Shown here: positions 7,491-17,697 of the stretch, piece by piece
Layout: each line of letters opens with the position of its first letter
How positions within the stretch are numbered: the stretch's first letter is position 1
Assembly (NCBI RefSeq): GCF_900177725.1
Contig: NZ_FXAT01000004.1
Span: forward strand, 496,001 to 560,000
Direction: 5' to 3'
From: Paraburkholderia susongensis
GTDB taxonomy: Bacteria > Pseudomonadota > Gammaproteobacteria > Burkholderiales > Burkholderiaceae
Length of the DNA: 64,000 nucleotides
The notes under the pieces: model-generated
Told to the model about the DNA's origin: nothing
The model's database searches: none
The model's input: the letters and a program-made list of their open reading frames with translations, nothing else
Translations under genes and position numbers: made by a program

Positions 7491-10400
7491 TCAACCCGTA
7501 TTGCGCAACCCCGCCGCAATCCCGTTGATGCTCAAATGAATCCCGCGCCGCACGCGCGCATTCGCGTCGCCCGCGCGGTAACGCTTGAGCAGTTCCACCT
7601 GCAGGTGATTGAGCGGATCGAGATACGGGAAGCGGTTCTTGATCGAGCGCGCGAGCAGCGGATTCTCCGCGAGCCGCTCGTTCTTGCCCGTGATCTCCGA
7701 CAGCACCTTCGACGTGCGCTCCCATTCCGCGACGATGCGCTCGAACACGTGCTTGCGCAGCTTCTTGTCCGTGACGAGCGCCGCGTAGCGCGACGCGACC
7801 GCGAGGTCGGTCTTCGCGAGCACCATGTCCATGTTCGAGAGCAGGTTCGAAAAGAACGGCCACGTCTTGTGCATTTTCTTCAGGAGCGTGAGACGGCGCG
7901 CTCGCTCGGCGTCGCTCGGCGCGCTGTCGAGATGCGCGGCGACCGCGCTGCCGAAGCCGTACCAGCCTGTCAGCAGCAGGCGGCATTGGCCCCACGAGAA
8001 GCCCCAGGGGATCGCGCGCAGATCCTCGATCTTGCGTTGCTTCGGGTCCTGCAGCTTGCGCGACGCGGGCCGGCTGCCGATGTTGAGTTCGGCGATCTCC
8101 GCGATCGGCGTCGACTCGAAGAAATACTCCTTGAAGCCCGGCGTTTCGTAGACGAGCGCGCGATACGCGGCCATCGCCGTGTCGGAGAGCTGCTGCATCG
8201 TTTCCTCGAACGCGGGCAGCTCGGCGGGCGCATTGCCGTGGGGCAGCAGCGACGCTTCGAGCGTCGCGGCCACCACCGTTTCGAGGTTGCGCCGGCCGAT
8301 GTCCGGATTGGCGAACTTGCTCGCGATCACTTCGCCCTGCTCGGTCAAGCGGATCTGGCCGTCGACGGTGCCGGGCGGCTGCGACAGGATGGCCTGATAG
8401 GTCGGGCCGCCGCCGCGTCCGACGGTGCCGCCGCGTCCGTGGAACAGGCGCAGCGTCACGCCGCGTTCGTTGAAGAGCGAGACGAGCGCGAGTTCGGCGC
8501 GATACAGCTCCCAGTTCGAGGTGAGGAAGCCGCCGTCCTTGTTGCTGTCCGAGTAGCCGAGCATCACTTCCTGCTCGTTGCCCTGGTGCTCGATCAGCGC
8601 GCCGACGCCGGGCAGCGCGATCAGATCGCGCATGATGTGCGGCGCGTTGCGCAGATCGGGGATCGTCTCGAAGAGCGGAATCACCATCAGGCCCGCGTGC
8701 GCCGGATCGTGCTCGTCGCCGAGACGCCCGCGCAGGAGGCCGGTTTCTTTCTGCAGCAGCATCACCTCGACCAGATCGCTGACGGTCTCCGTGTGCGAAA
8801 TGATGTAGTTGCGCACCGCGCGCGCGCCGAATTTCTCGCGCGTGACGCGCGCTTCCTCGAGCACGCCGAGTTCGCTCTTCACGAGATCGGAGTACTCGGC
8901 GTACGGCACGCGCAACGGGCGCGGCTGCGCGAGTTCGGCGAGCAGTACGTCGAGCTTGTCCGCTTCGGACAGGGCCGCGTAGTCCGCTTCGACGCCCGCG
9001 CGCTTGAGCAGCTCGGCGATCACCGCCTCGTGGATGTCGGAGCTTTGCCGCAGGTCGATGCTCGCGAGATGGAAGCCGAACACCTCGGCGGCGCGCGCGA
9101 GGGGAGCGAGGCGCGGAGCCGCGAGCGGTGCGCCGTGATGCTCGGCGAGCGAATCGATCAGCACGTGCAGGTCGCGCACGAATTCGTCGGCATTCGCATA
9201 CGGCGTCGCGCGGATCAGCGGTGCGCCGCGGCCCGCGCTGCGCACCGGCACGCTGCCTTCGCCGAGGCGCACGCGCGCGCTCGCCGCGAGCCGCGTGTAC
9301 ATGCCGATCAGCGCGCGGCGGTACGGCTCGTCGGTGCGATGCGGCGACTGGTCCGGCGAGGCGGCTGCGAGTTCCTTCAACGCATCGCTCGCGCCGGCGA
9401 GCAGGTTCGACACCGACAGTTCCGCGCCGAGCTTATGCACCTGCTCCATGTAGTGCTCGAAGATCACCGCGGCCTGACGCGTGATCGCGTTTTCGAGCGT
9501 TTCGGCCGTGACGTTCGGGTTGCCGTCGCGATCGCCGCCGATCCAACTGCCCATCTGGAAGAACGGCGGCAGCCGCGCTTCGAGGCCGTGCTCCTTGAGC
9601 GCATCTTCGATGTCGGCGTAGAGCGCGGGGATTTCCTCGAGGAAGGTGGCGCGATAGAACGACAGCGCGTTCTCGATTTCATCGGCGACGGTGAGGCGCG
9701 CGTCGCGCAGCATGCGCGTCTGCCATAGCGACGTGACGCGCGCGCGCAGCATCGCTTCGTTGTGTGCGCGCTCGCGGTGGGTGAGCGGCTGGTCGCGCTC
9801 GGCGAGCAGCCGCGCGATGTCGTGCTGCGCGTCGAGAATGCTCTTGCGCTGCACTTCGGTCGGGTGCGCGGTCAGCACCGGCATGATGAGCGCGTCGTTG
9901 AAGAACTGCTGCAGCACCGGCGTCGCGGCCGCACCGGCCGTGGCGAGCCGCTCGAGCGCATAGGCGATCGTGCCGGGCTGCGAGGCCGAGCCCGCGAGCG
10001 CGTGAATCCGGTGACGGCGGTTGCGATGGCGGTCCTCGGCGATATTCGCGAGGTGCGAGAAGTAGCTGAACGCGCGCACGACGCTCACGGTCTGCTCGGG
10101 CGTGAGCGTGCGCAGCTTCTTGTCGAGCGTCTGCGCGGCGGCGCTGTCGTCCTCGCGGCGAAAACGCACGGCGGTCTGACGGATCGTTTCGACGACGTCG
10201 AACACCGCGTCGCCTTCCTGCTCGCGCAGCACGTCGCCGAGCAGACGCCCGAGATAGCGGATGTCCTGGAAGAGCGGATGGTCCTTGTTCTCGCGTGCGC
10301 GAGCGGTGCCTTTTACGGCGGGAGCGGGTGCGTTTTGCTCCACGGCTTGCAGCTTCGGTGTTTTCGCCGCGCGCGGCGCGGCGGTGTCGCTCGCGACGGC

Positions 10401-10763
10401 CTGCGTTTTCGCGCCAGCGGCGGCGTTTGCGGCCTTGGCCGGTTTGCGCGCGTTGGCGGAGCTTGCGGCCGCTTCAGCCTTGCCGGTTTTAACAGTCTTC
10501 ACCGTTTTTTCCGCTTTGACGGGCACGGCGGCTCGAGCGGCCTTGGGCGCCTTGGCGGCCTGAGCGGCGAGGGCGCGTTGGCCCATGCGTTTTTCCGTGC
10601 GTTTATCAGCGCGTTGGCCGGATGCCGATGTCACGCCGTGGGCGGCAGAGTCGGTGAAGGCGGCGCAGGCCGCGGAAGCGCCGGGCGCCGCGGCATCGGC
10701 CGGGCGAACGTTGGGCGAGGCAGTGTTGCGGCGGGCAGGGCGCGCCGATCCGGAAGACGTCAC
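7491..10763 (-). CDS. ppc: Phosphoenolpyruvate carboxylase with long N-terminal extension
   Basis: 1090 residues from a GTG start at 10763 with GAGGAAA upstream. It carboxylates phosphoenolpyruvate to oxaloacetate in the cytoplasm, replenishing the TCA cycle. The catalytic His site [11 protein letters not shown], the second site [19 protein letters not shown], the Gly-rich [14 protein letters not shown] loop and the C-terminal NTG are all present. The E. coli enzyme has 883 residues; here homology begins near residue 160 ([12 protein letters not shown]). The first 160 residues are Ala/Lys/Pro-rich and of low complexity, with [10 protein letters not shown] and repeated AAK-like runs. An internal ATG at residue 60 (10586) with GGAA upstream would shorten the extension to about 100 residues. 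Single-gene transcription unit. Confidence 0.95.
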   Translation of the reverse strand: MTSSGSARPARRNTASPNVRPADAAAPGASAACAAFTDSAAHGVTSASGQRADKRTEKRMGQRALAAQAAKAPKAARAAVPVKAEKTVKTVKTGKAEAAASSANARKPAKAANAAAGAKTQAVASDTAAPRAAKTPKLQAVEQNAPAPAVKGTARARENKDHPLFQDIRYLGRLLGDVLREQEGDAVFDVVETIRQTAVRFRREDDSAAAQTLDKKLRTLTPEQTVSVVRAFSYFSHLANIAEDRHRNRRHRIHALAGSASQPGTIAYALERLATAGAAATPVLQQFFNDALIMPVLTAHPTEVQRKSILDAQHDIARLLAERDQPLTHRERAHNEAMLRARVTSLWQTRMLRDARLTVADEIENALSFYRATFLEEIPALYADIEDALKEHGLEARLPPFFQMGSWIGGDRDGNPNVTAETLENAITRQAAVIFEHYMEQVHKLGAELSVSNLLAGASDALKELAAASPDQSPHRTDEPYRRALIGMYTRLAASARVRLGEGSVPVRSAGRGAPLIRATPYANADEFVRDLHVLIDSLAEHHGAPLAAPRLAPLARAAEVFGFHLASIDLRQSSDIHEAVIAELLKRAGVEADYAALSEADKLDVLLAELAQPRPLRVPYAEYSDLVKSELGVLEEARVTREKFGARAVRNYIISHTETVSDLVEVMLLQKETGLLRGRLGDEHDPAHAGLMVIPLFETIPDLRNAPHIMRDLIALPGVGALIEHQGNEQEVMLGYSDSNKDGGFLTSNWELYRAELALVSLFNERGVTLRLFHGRGGTVGRGGGPTYQAILSQPPGTVDGQIRLTEQGEVIASKFANPDIGRRNLETVVAATLEASLLPHGNAPAELPAFEETMQQLSDTAMAAYRALVYETPGFKEYFFESTPIAEIAELNIGSRPASRKLQDPKQRKIEDLRAIPWGFSWGQCRLLLTGWYGFGSAVAAHLDSAPSDAERARRLTLLKKMHKTWPFFSNLLSNMDMVLAKTDLAVASRYAALVTDKKLRKHVFERIVAEWERTSKVLSEITGKNERLAENPLLARSIKNRFPYLDPLNHLQVELLKRYRAGDANARVRRGIHLSINGIAAGLRNTG

Positions 10764-11353
10764 GATGGGTTTCCTCAGGGAAGCCAGGGTCTGTTGAGTG
10801 ATGAACTGCTACTGCGGAACTGCGACCAGAATTTGCAACGTGGACTGCAAGCAACATGGAACTGCGTGCAACAGCGAGCAACAAGGACAGCGAGCAACGT
10901 GAACAGCGAGAACAGGGACTGCGAACGACACTGCAAATAGAGCGGCGAAGCGGCACTGCAAATAGAACTGCAAAGCGGGGCAGCCAAAGCGGAACGGCAA
11001 AACAGAACCGCAAAGCGAACCGTGCGCAATGAGCCGCATGAGCGTTGCCGACGGCGCGACACCGACGCTGGAGAAAGGGGCCAACGGGACCACAAGGCCG
11101 CATTGAACATGCGGCGCGTGCCGGCATCGCACGTTACGCCGCATTGCATCATCCCGCATGCCGCCGCGTGGTGCGCGAACGACCGTGCGCGACGAGCGGC
11201 AATGGGGCGCGCGCACCTGCCGCGCGAAGCCCGTCTCCTCCATCGATACCGCGCCAGCACGGCGCTCCGCCGTGCCCCGGAACACCAAGGCGCAAGCAAG
11301 GGCGCGTGCTAACATTGATTGTTATTACATCCCGAGATCCAATCAGCAAGCTA
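10764..11353. other. Divergent intergenic region between ppc and hemC
   Basis: About 590 bases that must hold both promoters. Short open frames on both strands are products of the repetitive sequence described at 10800-11022 and show no protein family. No obvious riboswitch-like structure was recognised. The hemC promoter probably lies in the AT-rich stretch at about 11310-11340. Confidence 0.5.
10800..11022. repeat. Degenerate short tandem repeats rich in AACTGC/ACAGCGAGCAAC
   Basis: A 16-bp tandem unit beginning ACAGCGAGCAAC occurs at 10871, 10887 and 10903 (the third copy is degenerate). CACTGCAAATAGA recurs at 10929 and 10954, 25 bp apart. Many further copies of AACTGC and GCAAAGCG fill the stretch. 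The block sits directly upstream of ppc and reads as slipped-strand expansion in non-coding DNA. Confidence 0.6.
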
Positions 11354-12364
11354 ATGAATACCGAGACGTTTGCCACGCCACCCCACACGCTTGTGATTGC
11401 GTCGCGAGAGAGCCGCCTCGCCATGTGGCAGGCGGAGCATGTGCGATGTGCGCTGCACAAATTATATCCATCTTGTGACGTAAAAATCCTCGGAATGACG
11501 ACACGCGGCGATCAGATTCTCGATCGCACGCTCTCGAAGGTCGGCGGCAAGGGTCTCTTCGTGAAGGAACTCGAAGCCGCGCTCGCCGATGGCCGCGCCG
11601 ACCTCGCGGTGCATTCGCTGAAGGACGTGCCGATGGAGCTGCCCGCGGGCTTCGCGCTGTCCACGATCATGGAGCGCGAGGATCCGCGCGACGCACTGGT
11701 CTCCAATCAATATGATTCGCTCGCCGCGCTGCCGGCCGGCGCCGTGGTCGGCACCTCGAGCCTGCGCCGCGAGGCGATGCTGCGCATGCGTTATCCGCAT
11801 CTCGACGTGCGGCCGTTGCGCGGCAATCTCGACACGCGGCTCGCCAAGCTCGATCGCGGCGATTACGCGGCGATCATCCTGGCCGCGGCCGGGCTCAAGC
11901 GTCTCGGTCTCGGCGCGCGCATCCGCGCGCTGCTCGATCCGCAGGACAGCTTGCCCGCCGCGGGGCAGGGCGCGCTCGGCATCGAGATTCGCGCCGATCG
12001 CGCAGACCTCGCCGCCTGGCTCGCGCCGCTGCATCATCAACACACGGCGTCGGCCGTCGAAGCCGAGCGCACGGTGTCGCGCGCGCTCGGCGGCAGTTGC
12101 GAGGTGCCGCTCGCCGCTTACGCGAGCTGGCACGACGGCGCGCTGCATCTGCGCGGCGTCGTGGCGACGCCCGACGGCCAGCGCGTGCTGAGCGCGCAGG
12201 CATCGGCGCCCGCGCCGAACCTCGAACGCGCGCTCGCGCTGGGGCAGGAAGTCGCGAACGCGCTCACCCAGCAGGGCGCGCTCGACATCGTCCGCGCGCT
12301 CAGCACCGCCAGCGGTCCGGCAGCGGCGCAGAACGCCGCGGGCGGCGCGGCGGCGGCCGACTGA
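11354..12364 (+). CDS. hemC: Hydroxymethylbilane synthase (porphobilinogen deaminase)
   Basis: 336 residues. It links four porphobilinogen molecules into hydroxymethylbilane in heme biosynthesis, using a dipyrromethane cofactor held by a Cys. The cofactor Cys is in [14 protein letters not shown]. The substrate-binding segments [12 protein letters not shown] near the start (here [12 protein letters not shown]), [14 protein letters not shown] and [11 protein letters not shown] are all present. A 20-residue Ala/Gly-rich tail follows the usual end. Its stop TGA overlaps the ATG of the next gene by one base, so the two are translationally coupled. The ATG at 11354 has only a weak ribosome binding site. 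Confidence 0.97.
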   Translation: MNTETFATPPHTLVIASRESRLAMWQAEHVRCALHKLYPSCDVKILGMTTRGDQILDRTLSKVGGKGLFVKELEAALADGRADLAVHSLKDVPMELPAGFALSTIMEREDPRDALVSNQYDSLAALPAGAVVGTSSLRREAMLRMRYPHLDVRPLRGNLDTRLAKLDRGDYAAIILAAAGLKRLGLGARIRALLDPQDSLPAAGQGALGIEIRADRADLAAWLAPLHHQHTASAVEAERTVSRALGGSCEVPLAAYASWHDGALHLRGVVATPDGQRVLSAQASAPAPNLERALALGQEVANALTQQGALDIVRALSTASGPAAAQNAAGGAAAAD

Positions 12365-14355
12365 TGGCCGCCGTCACGCCGGAGAAGGCGCCCTTCACGG
12401 CCGTGATTACACGGCCGGCCGGTCAGTCGGGCGAGCTCGTCGGGCAGCTCGAAGCGGCCGGCCTCGCGACGTTCGAATTCCCGCTGATCGACATCGCTCC
12501 AGTTATCGACGACGCGCCGTTGCGCGCCGCGCTCACCTCGCTCGAACGCTATGCGCTCGTCGTGTTCGTCTCGCCGAACGCGGTCGATCAGGCGTTTGCG
12601 CACCATGACGACATCTGGCCGCACGCGCTGCCGATCGGCGTGGTCGGCCCGGGCAGCGTGCAGGCGCTCGCGCGTCACGGCGTCGGCGCGCCCGAGCATC
12701 GCGTCATCAGCCCAGCATCGGGCGCCGACGACGAATCAACGAGCTTCAACTCCGAGGGTCTCTTCGCCGCAATCGACACGCAGCTCGGCACAGCGGCCCT
12801 CGAAGGCAAGCGCGTCCTGATCGTGCGCGGCGACGGCGGCCGCGAATGGCTCGCGGACCGCCTGCGCGAAGCGGGCGCGGAGGTCGAGGCGGTCGCCGCG
12901 TACCGGCGCATCGTGCCGGAGCCGTCGATCGGCGGCTGGGCGCGCGTGCACGAACTGCTCGCCGGCGCGCCGCACGCGTGGCTTCTGACGAGTTCCGAAG
13001 GCGTGCGCAACCTGCAGGAACTCGCGCAGGATCACCTGACCGCGGACGAGATCGCGCAGCTCAAACACGCGCCGCTCGTCGCGCCTCATCCCCGTATCGC
13101 GCAGACCGCGCGGGCATTGGGTTTTGATAGGATTACGGTGTCCGGCGCGGGCGACGAGCGCATTGTCCGTGCTCTCGTCGCCATTGCCGCCGTGGCTCCT
13201 GTCGTCCAACCGGTATCGACCAACCCGGCTCAATCACGCATGACTGAAACGAACGCATCCACGCACGCTTCACCCCAGCCGTCCGCAACCGCTCCGTTGC
13301 CGCCGAATCAACCCTTCACGCCGTACGAAGCGCAAAAGCGCCGTAGCATGAGCGGACCGCTGCTGTGGTTTGTCGTCGTGATTCTCGCGTGTGCGCTCGG
13401 CGTGGGCGGCTTCGCGATGAACCGCAAGCTCGTGCGCACCGAGCAGGAGCTCACTCAGCGTCAGCAGGCGAACGACACGCAGACCAACGAGTTGCGCATC
13501 AAGGTCGACCAGGCGCTCGCCACCGTGCATCAGGCGGACTCGCAGGTCGCGCAGTTCGAAGGCAAGCTCGCCGATGCGCAGACCGCGCAGCAGGCGCTGC
13601 AACAGCAATACGCCGATCTCGCGCGCAATCGCGACGACTGGACGCTCGCCGAAGTCGGGCAGATGCTGTCGGCCGCGAGCCAGCAGTTGCAGCTCACCGG
13701 CAACACGCAGCTCGCGCTCTTCGCGCTGCAAAGCGCGGACACGCGCCTCGCCGCGTCGGACAGCCCGCAGGCGCTCGCGGTGCGCAAGGCGATCGCGCAG
13801 GACATCGACAAGCTGAAGGCCGCGCCGTCCACCGATCTCACCGGTCTCGCGATCAAGCTCGACAACGCGATCGACCACGTCTCGAGCCTGCCGCTGTCGG
13901 GTGAAGCGCCGATCCCGCATGCAACGCCGCACGCGGCCACGTGGGCCGACACCGCGAAGGTGGCCGCGGCCACCGGCAAGCCGCGCTGGGAAGTGTGGCT
14001 CGAAGAGGTCACGCACGGCATCGGCGATCAACTGACGAGCCTCGTGCAGGTGCGCCGTATTGACAACGCCGACGCGATGCTCACGTCGCCCGACCAGGGT
14101 TACTTCGTGCGCGAGAACCTGAAGCTGCGCCTGCTGTCGGCGCGTCTCGCGCTGCTCTCGCGCAACCAGGTCACGCTGAAGTCCGACCTGCAGGCGGCCC
14201 AAGCGGCGCTCACGCGCTACTTCGACGGTTCGTCGAAAGAGACGCAGACGGTCATCGATCTGGTCAGGCAGGTGGACGCCGGCTCGGCCGCGGTCGCACT
14301 GCCGAATCTCGACATGAGCCTGCAGGCCGTCAATCAATACCGGAATCGAGGTTAA
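12364..14355 (+). CDS. hemDX: Fused uroporphyrinogen-III synthase / HemX-like membrane protein
   Basis: 663 residues in one uninterrupted frame. Residues 1-270 are uroporphyrinogen-III synthase (HemD), which cyclises hydroxymethylbilane with inversion of ring D; it starts with VITRPAGQSGELV and contains FVSPNAVDQAF and LLTSSEGVRNL. After a Pro/Ser/Thr-rich linker (about 290-330), a single transmembrane helix (GPLLWFVVVILACALGVGG) begins a HemX domain with coiled-coil segments (EQELTQRQQAND and following), annotated in some databases as uroporphyrin-III C-methyltransferase although it lacks a SAM fold. The HemD-HemX fusion is common in Burkholderiaceae, so this is not a frameshift artefact. 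It sits between hemC and hemY in the operon. Confidence 0.93.
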   Translation: MAAVTPEKAPFTAVITRPAGQSGELVGQLEAAGLATFEFPLIDIAPVIDDAPLRAALTSLERYALVVFVSPNAVDQAFAHHDDIWPHALPIGVVGPGSVQALARHGVGAPEHRVISPASGADDESTSFNSEGLFAAIDTQLGTAALEGKRVLIVRGDGGREWLADRLREAGAEVEAVAAYRRIVPEPSIGGWARVHELLAGAPHAWLLTSSEGVRNLQELAQDHLTADEIAQLKHAPLVAPHPRIAQTARALGFDRITVSGAGDERIVRALVAIAAVAPVVQPVSTNPAQSRMTETNASTHASPQPSATAPLPPNQPFTPYEAQKRRSMSGPLLWFVVVILACALGVGGFAMNRKLVRTEQELTQRQQANDTQTNELRIKVDQALATVHQADSQVAQFEGKLADAQTAQQALQQQYADLARNRDDWTLAEVGQMLSAASQQLQLTGNTQLALFALQSADTRLAASDSPQALAVRKAIAQDIDKLKAAPSTDLTGLAIKLDNAIDHVSSLPLSGEAPIPHATPHAATWADTAKVAAATGKPRWEVWLEEVTHGIGDQLTSLVQVRRIDNADAMLTSPDQGYFVRENLKLRLLSARLALLSRNQVTLKSDLQAAQAALTRYFDGSSKETQTVIDLVRQVDAGSAAVALPNLDMSLQAVNQYRNRG

Positions 14356-14357
14356 TC

Positions 14358-15548
14358 ATGGCGATCCGGGGACTTCTTTGGTTCGCACTGCTGTTCGTGA
14401 TCGCGGTGGTGATCGCGGTGGGCGGCCGCTTCGATGCGGGGCAGATACTGCTGGTCTATCCGCCGTACCGTGTCGACATGTCGCTGAATCTGTTCATCGT
14501 CGCGCTGGTGGTGCTGTTCATCCTGCTGTATGCGCTCATGCGCATCATCCGCAACATCTGGCGCATGCCGCAGCGCGTCGCCGCTTACCGCGCGCGCTCG
14601 CGTGTCGCGAAGGCGCACGCCGCGCTGCGCGAGGCGATCGGCAACCTGTACGCGGGGCGTTTCTCGCGCGCGGAAAAAGCCGCGAAAGATGCGCTCGCGA
14701 ACGGCGACAACAAGGGCGCGGCCGGCCTGATCGCGGCGAGCGCCGCGCATCGCATGCATGAATACGCGCGGCGCGACGAGTGGCTTTCGCAGATCGACGA
14801 AGCCGACTGGCAGGACGCGCGCCTGATGGCGACCGCCGACATGCGCGCCGACGGCCGCGACGCGGATGGCGCGCTCGCCGCGCTCACCGAAATGCAGTCG
14901 CAGGGCGGGCGGCGCATTCACGCGCAGCAGATCATGCTGCGCGCGCAGCAGCAACTGAAGAACTGGGGCGAAGTGCTCAAGCTGGTCAAGACACTCGAAA
15001 AGCGCGAGGCGATTCATCCGGCGGTCGCGGTGCGGTTGCGCCAACTGGCGGCGGAGAATCTGCTGCGCGATCGTCGTCATAACGCCGACGCGCTGCTCGA
15101 ACTGTGGAACTCGCTGTCGGCCACCGAGCGTCATTCGCCGCGTCTCGCCGATCTCGCCGCCGAACTGCTCGTCGCGCTGAACCGTCAGCAGGACGCGCGC
15201 AAGATCGTCGAGGAAGCGCTCGCGCAGAACTGGGACGCGCGTTTGCTGCGCCGCTACCCGGACACGGCCGGTGACGATGCGCTGCCGCTGATCCAGAAGG
15301 CCGAGGCATGGCAGAAGGATCGTCCGGAGGACGCGGACCTGATGTTCACGCTCGGCCGCCTGTGCCTGCATCAGCAGTTGTGGGGCAAGGCGCAGTCGTT
15401 CCTCGAACGCGCGCTGAAGCTTGCCGATAACGAGACGCTGAAGATCCGCTCGCATCGCGCGCTTGCGCGCTTGCACGAGCAGCTCGGCGATACCGAGAAG
15501 GCGAGCCAGCATTATCGTGAGAGTGCGTTGGCGATGAATGTGACGTGA
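14358..15548 (+). CDS. hemY: Heme biosynthesis-associated TPR protein HemY
   Basis: 396 residues. Two N-terminal transmembrane helices (about 5-22 and 42-62) flank the HemY_N signature with GRFDAGQILLVYPPYRVDMS. The remainder is helical with tetratricopeptide-like repeats, for example AKAHAALREAIGNLYAGRF and LFTLGRLCLHQQLW-type segments. HemY of proteobacteria is an inner-membrane scaffold linked to late heme synthesis, not the protoporphyrinogen oxidase of the same name in Gram-positives. It starts two bases after the hemDX stop and is the last gene of the hemC-hemDX-hemY operon. Confidence 0.92.
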   Translation: MAIRGLLWFALLFVIAVVIAVGGRFDAGQILLVYPPYRVDMSLNLFIVALVVLFILLYALMRIIRNIWRMPQRVAAYRARSRVAKAHAALREAIGNLYAGRFSRAEKAAKDALANGDNKGAAGLIAASAAHRMHEYARRDEWLSQIDEADWQDARLMATADMRADGRDADGALAALTEMQSQGGRRIHAQQIMLRAQQQLKNWGEVLKLVKTLEKREAIHPAVAVRLRQLAAENLLRDRRHNADALLELWNSLSATERHSPRLADLAAELLVALNRQQDARKIVEEALAQNWDARLLRRYPDTAGDDALPLIQKAEAWQKDRPEDADLMFTLGRLCLHQQLWGKAQSFLERALKLADNETLKIRSHRALARLHEQLGDTEKASQHYRESALAMNVT

Positions 15549-15968
15549 GGGCGGGGCGGCAGGTGATTTCCGCCACGCGGCGTGAAATCACTAGCTGCTG
15601 GGTCACGTGTCGATTCATGCACCAGTAGACGCACCGAAATTCTGAATCATTCCGCTAATGGCCGCAGCTGCATGCTGCGGCCATTTCTTTTTCTGTGCCT
15701 TGATTGGCGCAGGTCGCTCCTTCAATTCTCGTGATCGTTTCGGCCGGGTTTTGCGCCTGAGCGTGATCATCGGCGTGCCATTCACGTAACGAGTTGTGAG
15801 GCGGCGTCATCGATGCCAGCAGCAATGACTCGCGACCAGAATCCCTGGAATAGGTCACACCACGTGGCCACCTGTTACACTCGGTAATTCCGCGAGGCGT
15901 CCCAGTAACCCGGCGATCGTGCCAGGGCTGTATGGTTCACGGTTGATATCACGAGCGAAAGCATTCCC
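15549..15968. other. Intergenic region after the hem operon
   Basis: About 420 bases. It holds an inverted repeat GTGATTTC/GAAATCAC (15563-15570/15584-15591) of unknown meaning and the terminator at 15658-15692. A minus-strand open frame at 15655-15858 crosses the terminator hairpin, has no recognisable family and is not called. Confidence 0.5.
15658..15692 (+). terminator. Intrinsic terminator of the hemC-hemDX-hemY operon
   Basis: ATGGCCGCAGC (15658-15668) pairs with GCTGCGGCCAT (15674-15684) around a 5-base loop, followed by TTCTTTTT. It lies 110 bases beyond the hemY stop. Confidence 0.8.
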
Positions 15969-16055
15969 ATGAATGCAATGACGAGCAAAGAAGTCGCTCG
16001 TCTGGCGTTTGATTTCGCTTTTCAAACCTCACCGGCCATAGGGGACCCCCTTTGA
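15969..16055 (+). CDS. Candidate 28-codon upstream ORF coupled to the acyltransferase
   Basis: ATG at 15969 opens a 28-residue frame beginning MNAMTSKEVARLAFDF and closing with TGA at 16053-16055. That stop overlaps the TTG start of the acyltransferase (16052-16054), an arrangement typical of translational coupling. The AGGGG ribosome binding site of the acyltransferase lies inside this ORF. The ORF itself has only a weak purine tract (GCGAAAG) upstream. It could be a leader peptide or a chance frame. Confidence 0.35.
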   Translation: MNAMTSKEVARLAFDFAFQTSPAIGDPL

Positions 16056-16927
16056 CACAGCTCAGCCTTGGGCTCACCACGGCGTTGCTACGCACGCTCG
16101 CCGTACTTCCGTACAAATTCGTCGCAAAGCTCGGGATGGTTATCGGCATTGCGTTGTACGTGCTTCCGAGCCGCCGCAAGCATATCGTCCTCGTGAACTT
16201 GCGCCTTTGCTTCCCCGAGAAGACAAGCCGCGAACATCAGACGCTCGCGAGAGCTCATTTCGGCCATGTTGTTCGCAGCTATCTCGAACGCGGCATTCAG
16301 TGGTTTGGCAGTGCGCAGTCGATCCGCGATATTGTCCAGATCGAGAGCAAGATCGATCTCTATGACGATGAAGCCCCGCCTACCATCTTCATGGGTTTTC
16401 ACTTCGTGGGCATTGAGGTTGGCTGCATGCTCTATTCGACGTACCTCCCCGTCGCCTCGCTGTATACACGTATGTCGAACACAGCCATGTGCGACCTGGC
16501 TAAACGGCAACGTGGCAGATTCGGCGCTGAGATGATCGAGCGCGCGACAAGTGCCAGAAAGATCGTGGGATTGTTGCGCTCGGGCAAACCGGTCATGCTC
16601 GCGGCGGATATGGACCACGGCATTGACAACTCTGTTTTTGTCCCTTTCTTCGGCGTTCCCGCCTGCACGCTCACCGCCGTTTCGCGGCTCGCGAGACTGG
16701 GGCGCGCGCGGGTTGTTCCCTTCGTGACCGAGGTGCTGCCGAATTATGAAGGGTATAAGTTGACGATTTTCGAGCCGCTCGCGGACTTCCCATCGGGCAG
16801 CGATGAGATCGACGCGCGCCACATGAATGCGTTCCTCGAGGAACAGGTCGCCAAGTTTCCCGAGCAGTATTACTGGGTGCATCGACGTTTCAAGCACCGG
16901 CCAGAGGGTATGGCATCGGTATATTGA
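16052..16927 (+). CDS. LpxL/HtrB-family lipid A acyltransferase-like protein
   Basis: 291 residues, a normal length for late acyltransferases of lipid A (LpxL/LpxM), which move an acyl chain from acyl-ACP to the lipid A precursor at the inner membrane. The family's catalytic H-x4-D/E motif is HFVGIE (His117, Glu122). An N-terminal hydrophobic segment (about 5-38) would anchor it. The conserved MLAADMDHG and VFVPFFGVPA segments correspond to the RDQ/PFFG region of the family. The start is TTG at 16052 with AGGGGA upstream; no ATG is suitably placed. Codon use looks less G+C-rich than in the flanking hem and ppc genes. Neighbours are not lipid A genes, so this may be an accessory paralogue. Confidence 0.8.
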   Translation: MTQLSLGLTTALLRTLAVLPYKFVAKLGMVIGIALYVLPSRRKHIVLVNLRLCFPEKTSREHQTLARAHFGHVVRSYLERGIQWFGSAQSIRDIVQIESKIDLYDDEAPPTIFMGFHFVGIEVGCMLYSTYLPVASLYTRMSNTAMCDLAKRQRGRFGAEMIERATSARKIVGLLRSGKPVMLAADMDHGIDNSVFVPFFGVPACTLTAVSRLARLGRARVVPFVTEVLPNYEGYKLTIFEPLADFPSGSDEIDARHMNAFLEEQVAKFPEQYYWVHRRFKHRPEGMASVY

Positions 16928-16966
16928 ACGGTTCGCCTGGTGTTGCGCCTGGTGTTCGTGCGTCTG

Positions 16967-17689
16967 CTAACCCCGGTGAATCGCCGTCAACATGTCGTGT
17001 ACGCCGAAAGTCATCAACGAGAGAAACACCAGCAGTCCCAGGTAATAGAACGCATAGGTATACTTCACCGAGGCCGCCACTTCGTAGTAGCGGACATTTT
17101 CCGGGGCGCGTGGGTCGTAGTTCCACGCCCGCTTTAACTGCGGCAGCGCGAGAATTGCCATCACTATCAGGAGCGGGCTGGGACGGTACAGAAACAGAGC
17201 AATCAACACCGGAACCCCGGCAAACCAGATGCGTGGCGACAGGACCGCTGTTATCCTGCCACCGTCGAACGGCGACAGCGGAATCAGATTGAAGAGGTTG
17301 AGGAAGAATCCCGCGTAAGAAAGAACCAGGAGCAAACTGTTATCGGTATGACGCGCGGCGAAGTAGCAAGCGAGCGCAGCCACCGTACCCAACAGCGGTC
17401 CCGCCAAACCGACATAGGCTTCCGTCTCGGCGTCATGTGGCAATTCTTTGAGCTGAATCCACGCGCCCACGAATGGCACGAACGTCGGCAAACTCACGTC
17501 AAGGCCGCGCCGACGCGCCGCGAGGTAATGCCCGCCTTCGTGGACGAATAGCAGCACGACGAAGCCGGCCGCAAATCGCCAGCCGTAAAACGCGGCATAC
17601 ACCGCGATCGACAACAACATTGAGCCAGAGCTCATCAGCACCTTGCCCAGCTTCAGGCCGCCGAGCAGCAACAGGAGTAATTTTCCCAT
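16967..17689 (-). CDS. M50-family membrane zinc metalloprotease
   Basis: 240 residues with several hydrophobic segments. The zinc site HEGGH (His50, Glu51, His54) fits HExxH within a membrane helix, and the second motif NLIPLSPFDGG (Asn134 to Asp142) supplies the third ligand, as in site-2 proteases. There is no PDZ domain, so it is a minimal M50 core. Such proteases cut membrane-bound substrates within the bilayer, though a subgroup has no known substrate. It starts 8 bases after the stop of the DUF2167 gene and is surely in the same operon. Confidence 0.85.
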   Translation of the reverse strand: MGKLLLLLLGGLKLGKVLMSSGSMLLSIAVYAAFYGWRFAAGFVVLLFVHEGGHYLAARRRGLDVSLPTFVPFVGAWIQLKELPHDAETEAYVGLAGPLLGTVAALACYFAARHTDNSLLLVLSYAGFFLNLFNLIPLSPFDGGRITAVLSPRIWFAGVPVLIALFLYRPSPLLIVMAILALPQLKRAWNYDPRAPENVRYYEVAASVKYTYAFYYLGLLVFLSLMTFGVHDMLTAIHRG

Positions 17690-17697
17690 GACGAACG

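Noticed and set aside
7395..9728. A 777-codon plus-strand open frame opposite ppc
   Set aside because: Antisense shadow with Arg/Glu/Ala composition and no recognisable domain; ppc has all catalytic motifs.
12364..14355. Possible frameshift or assembly error joining hemD and hemX
   Set aside because: The frame is continuous, the linker is normal, and the same fusion is common in Burkholderiaceae.
15655..15858. A 67-codon minus-strand frame downstream of hemY
   Set aside because: It runs through the terminator hairpin of the hem operon and resembles no family.
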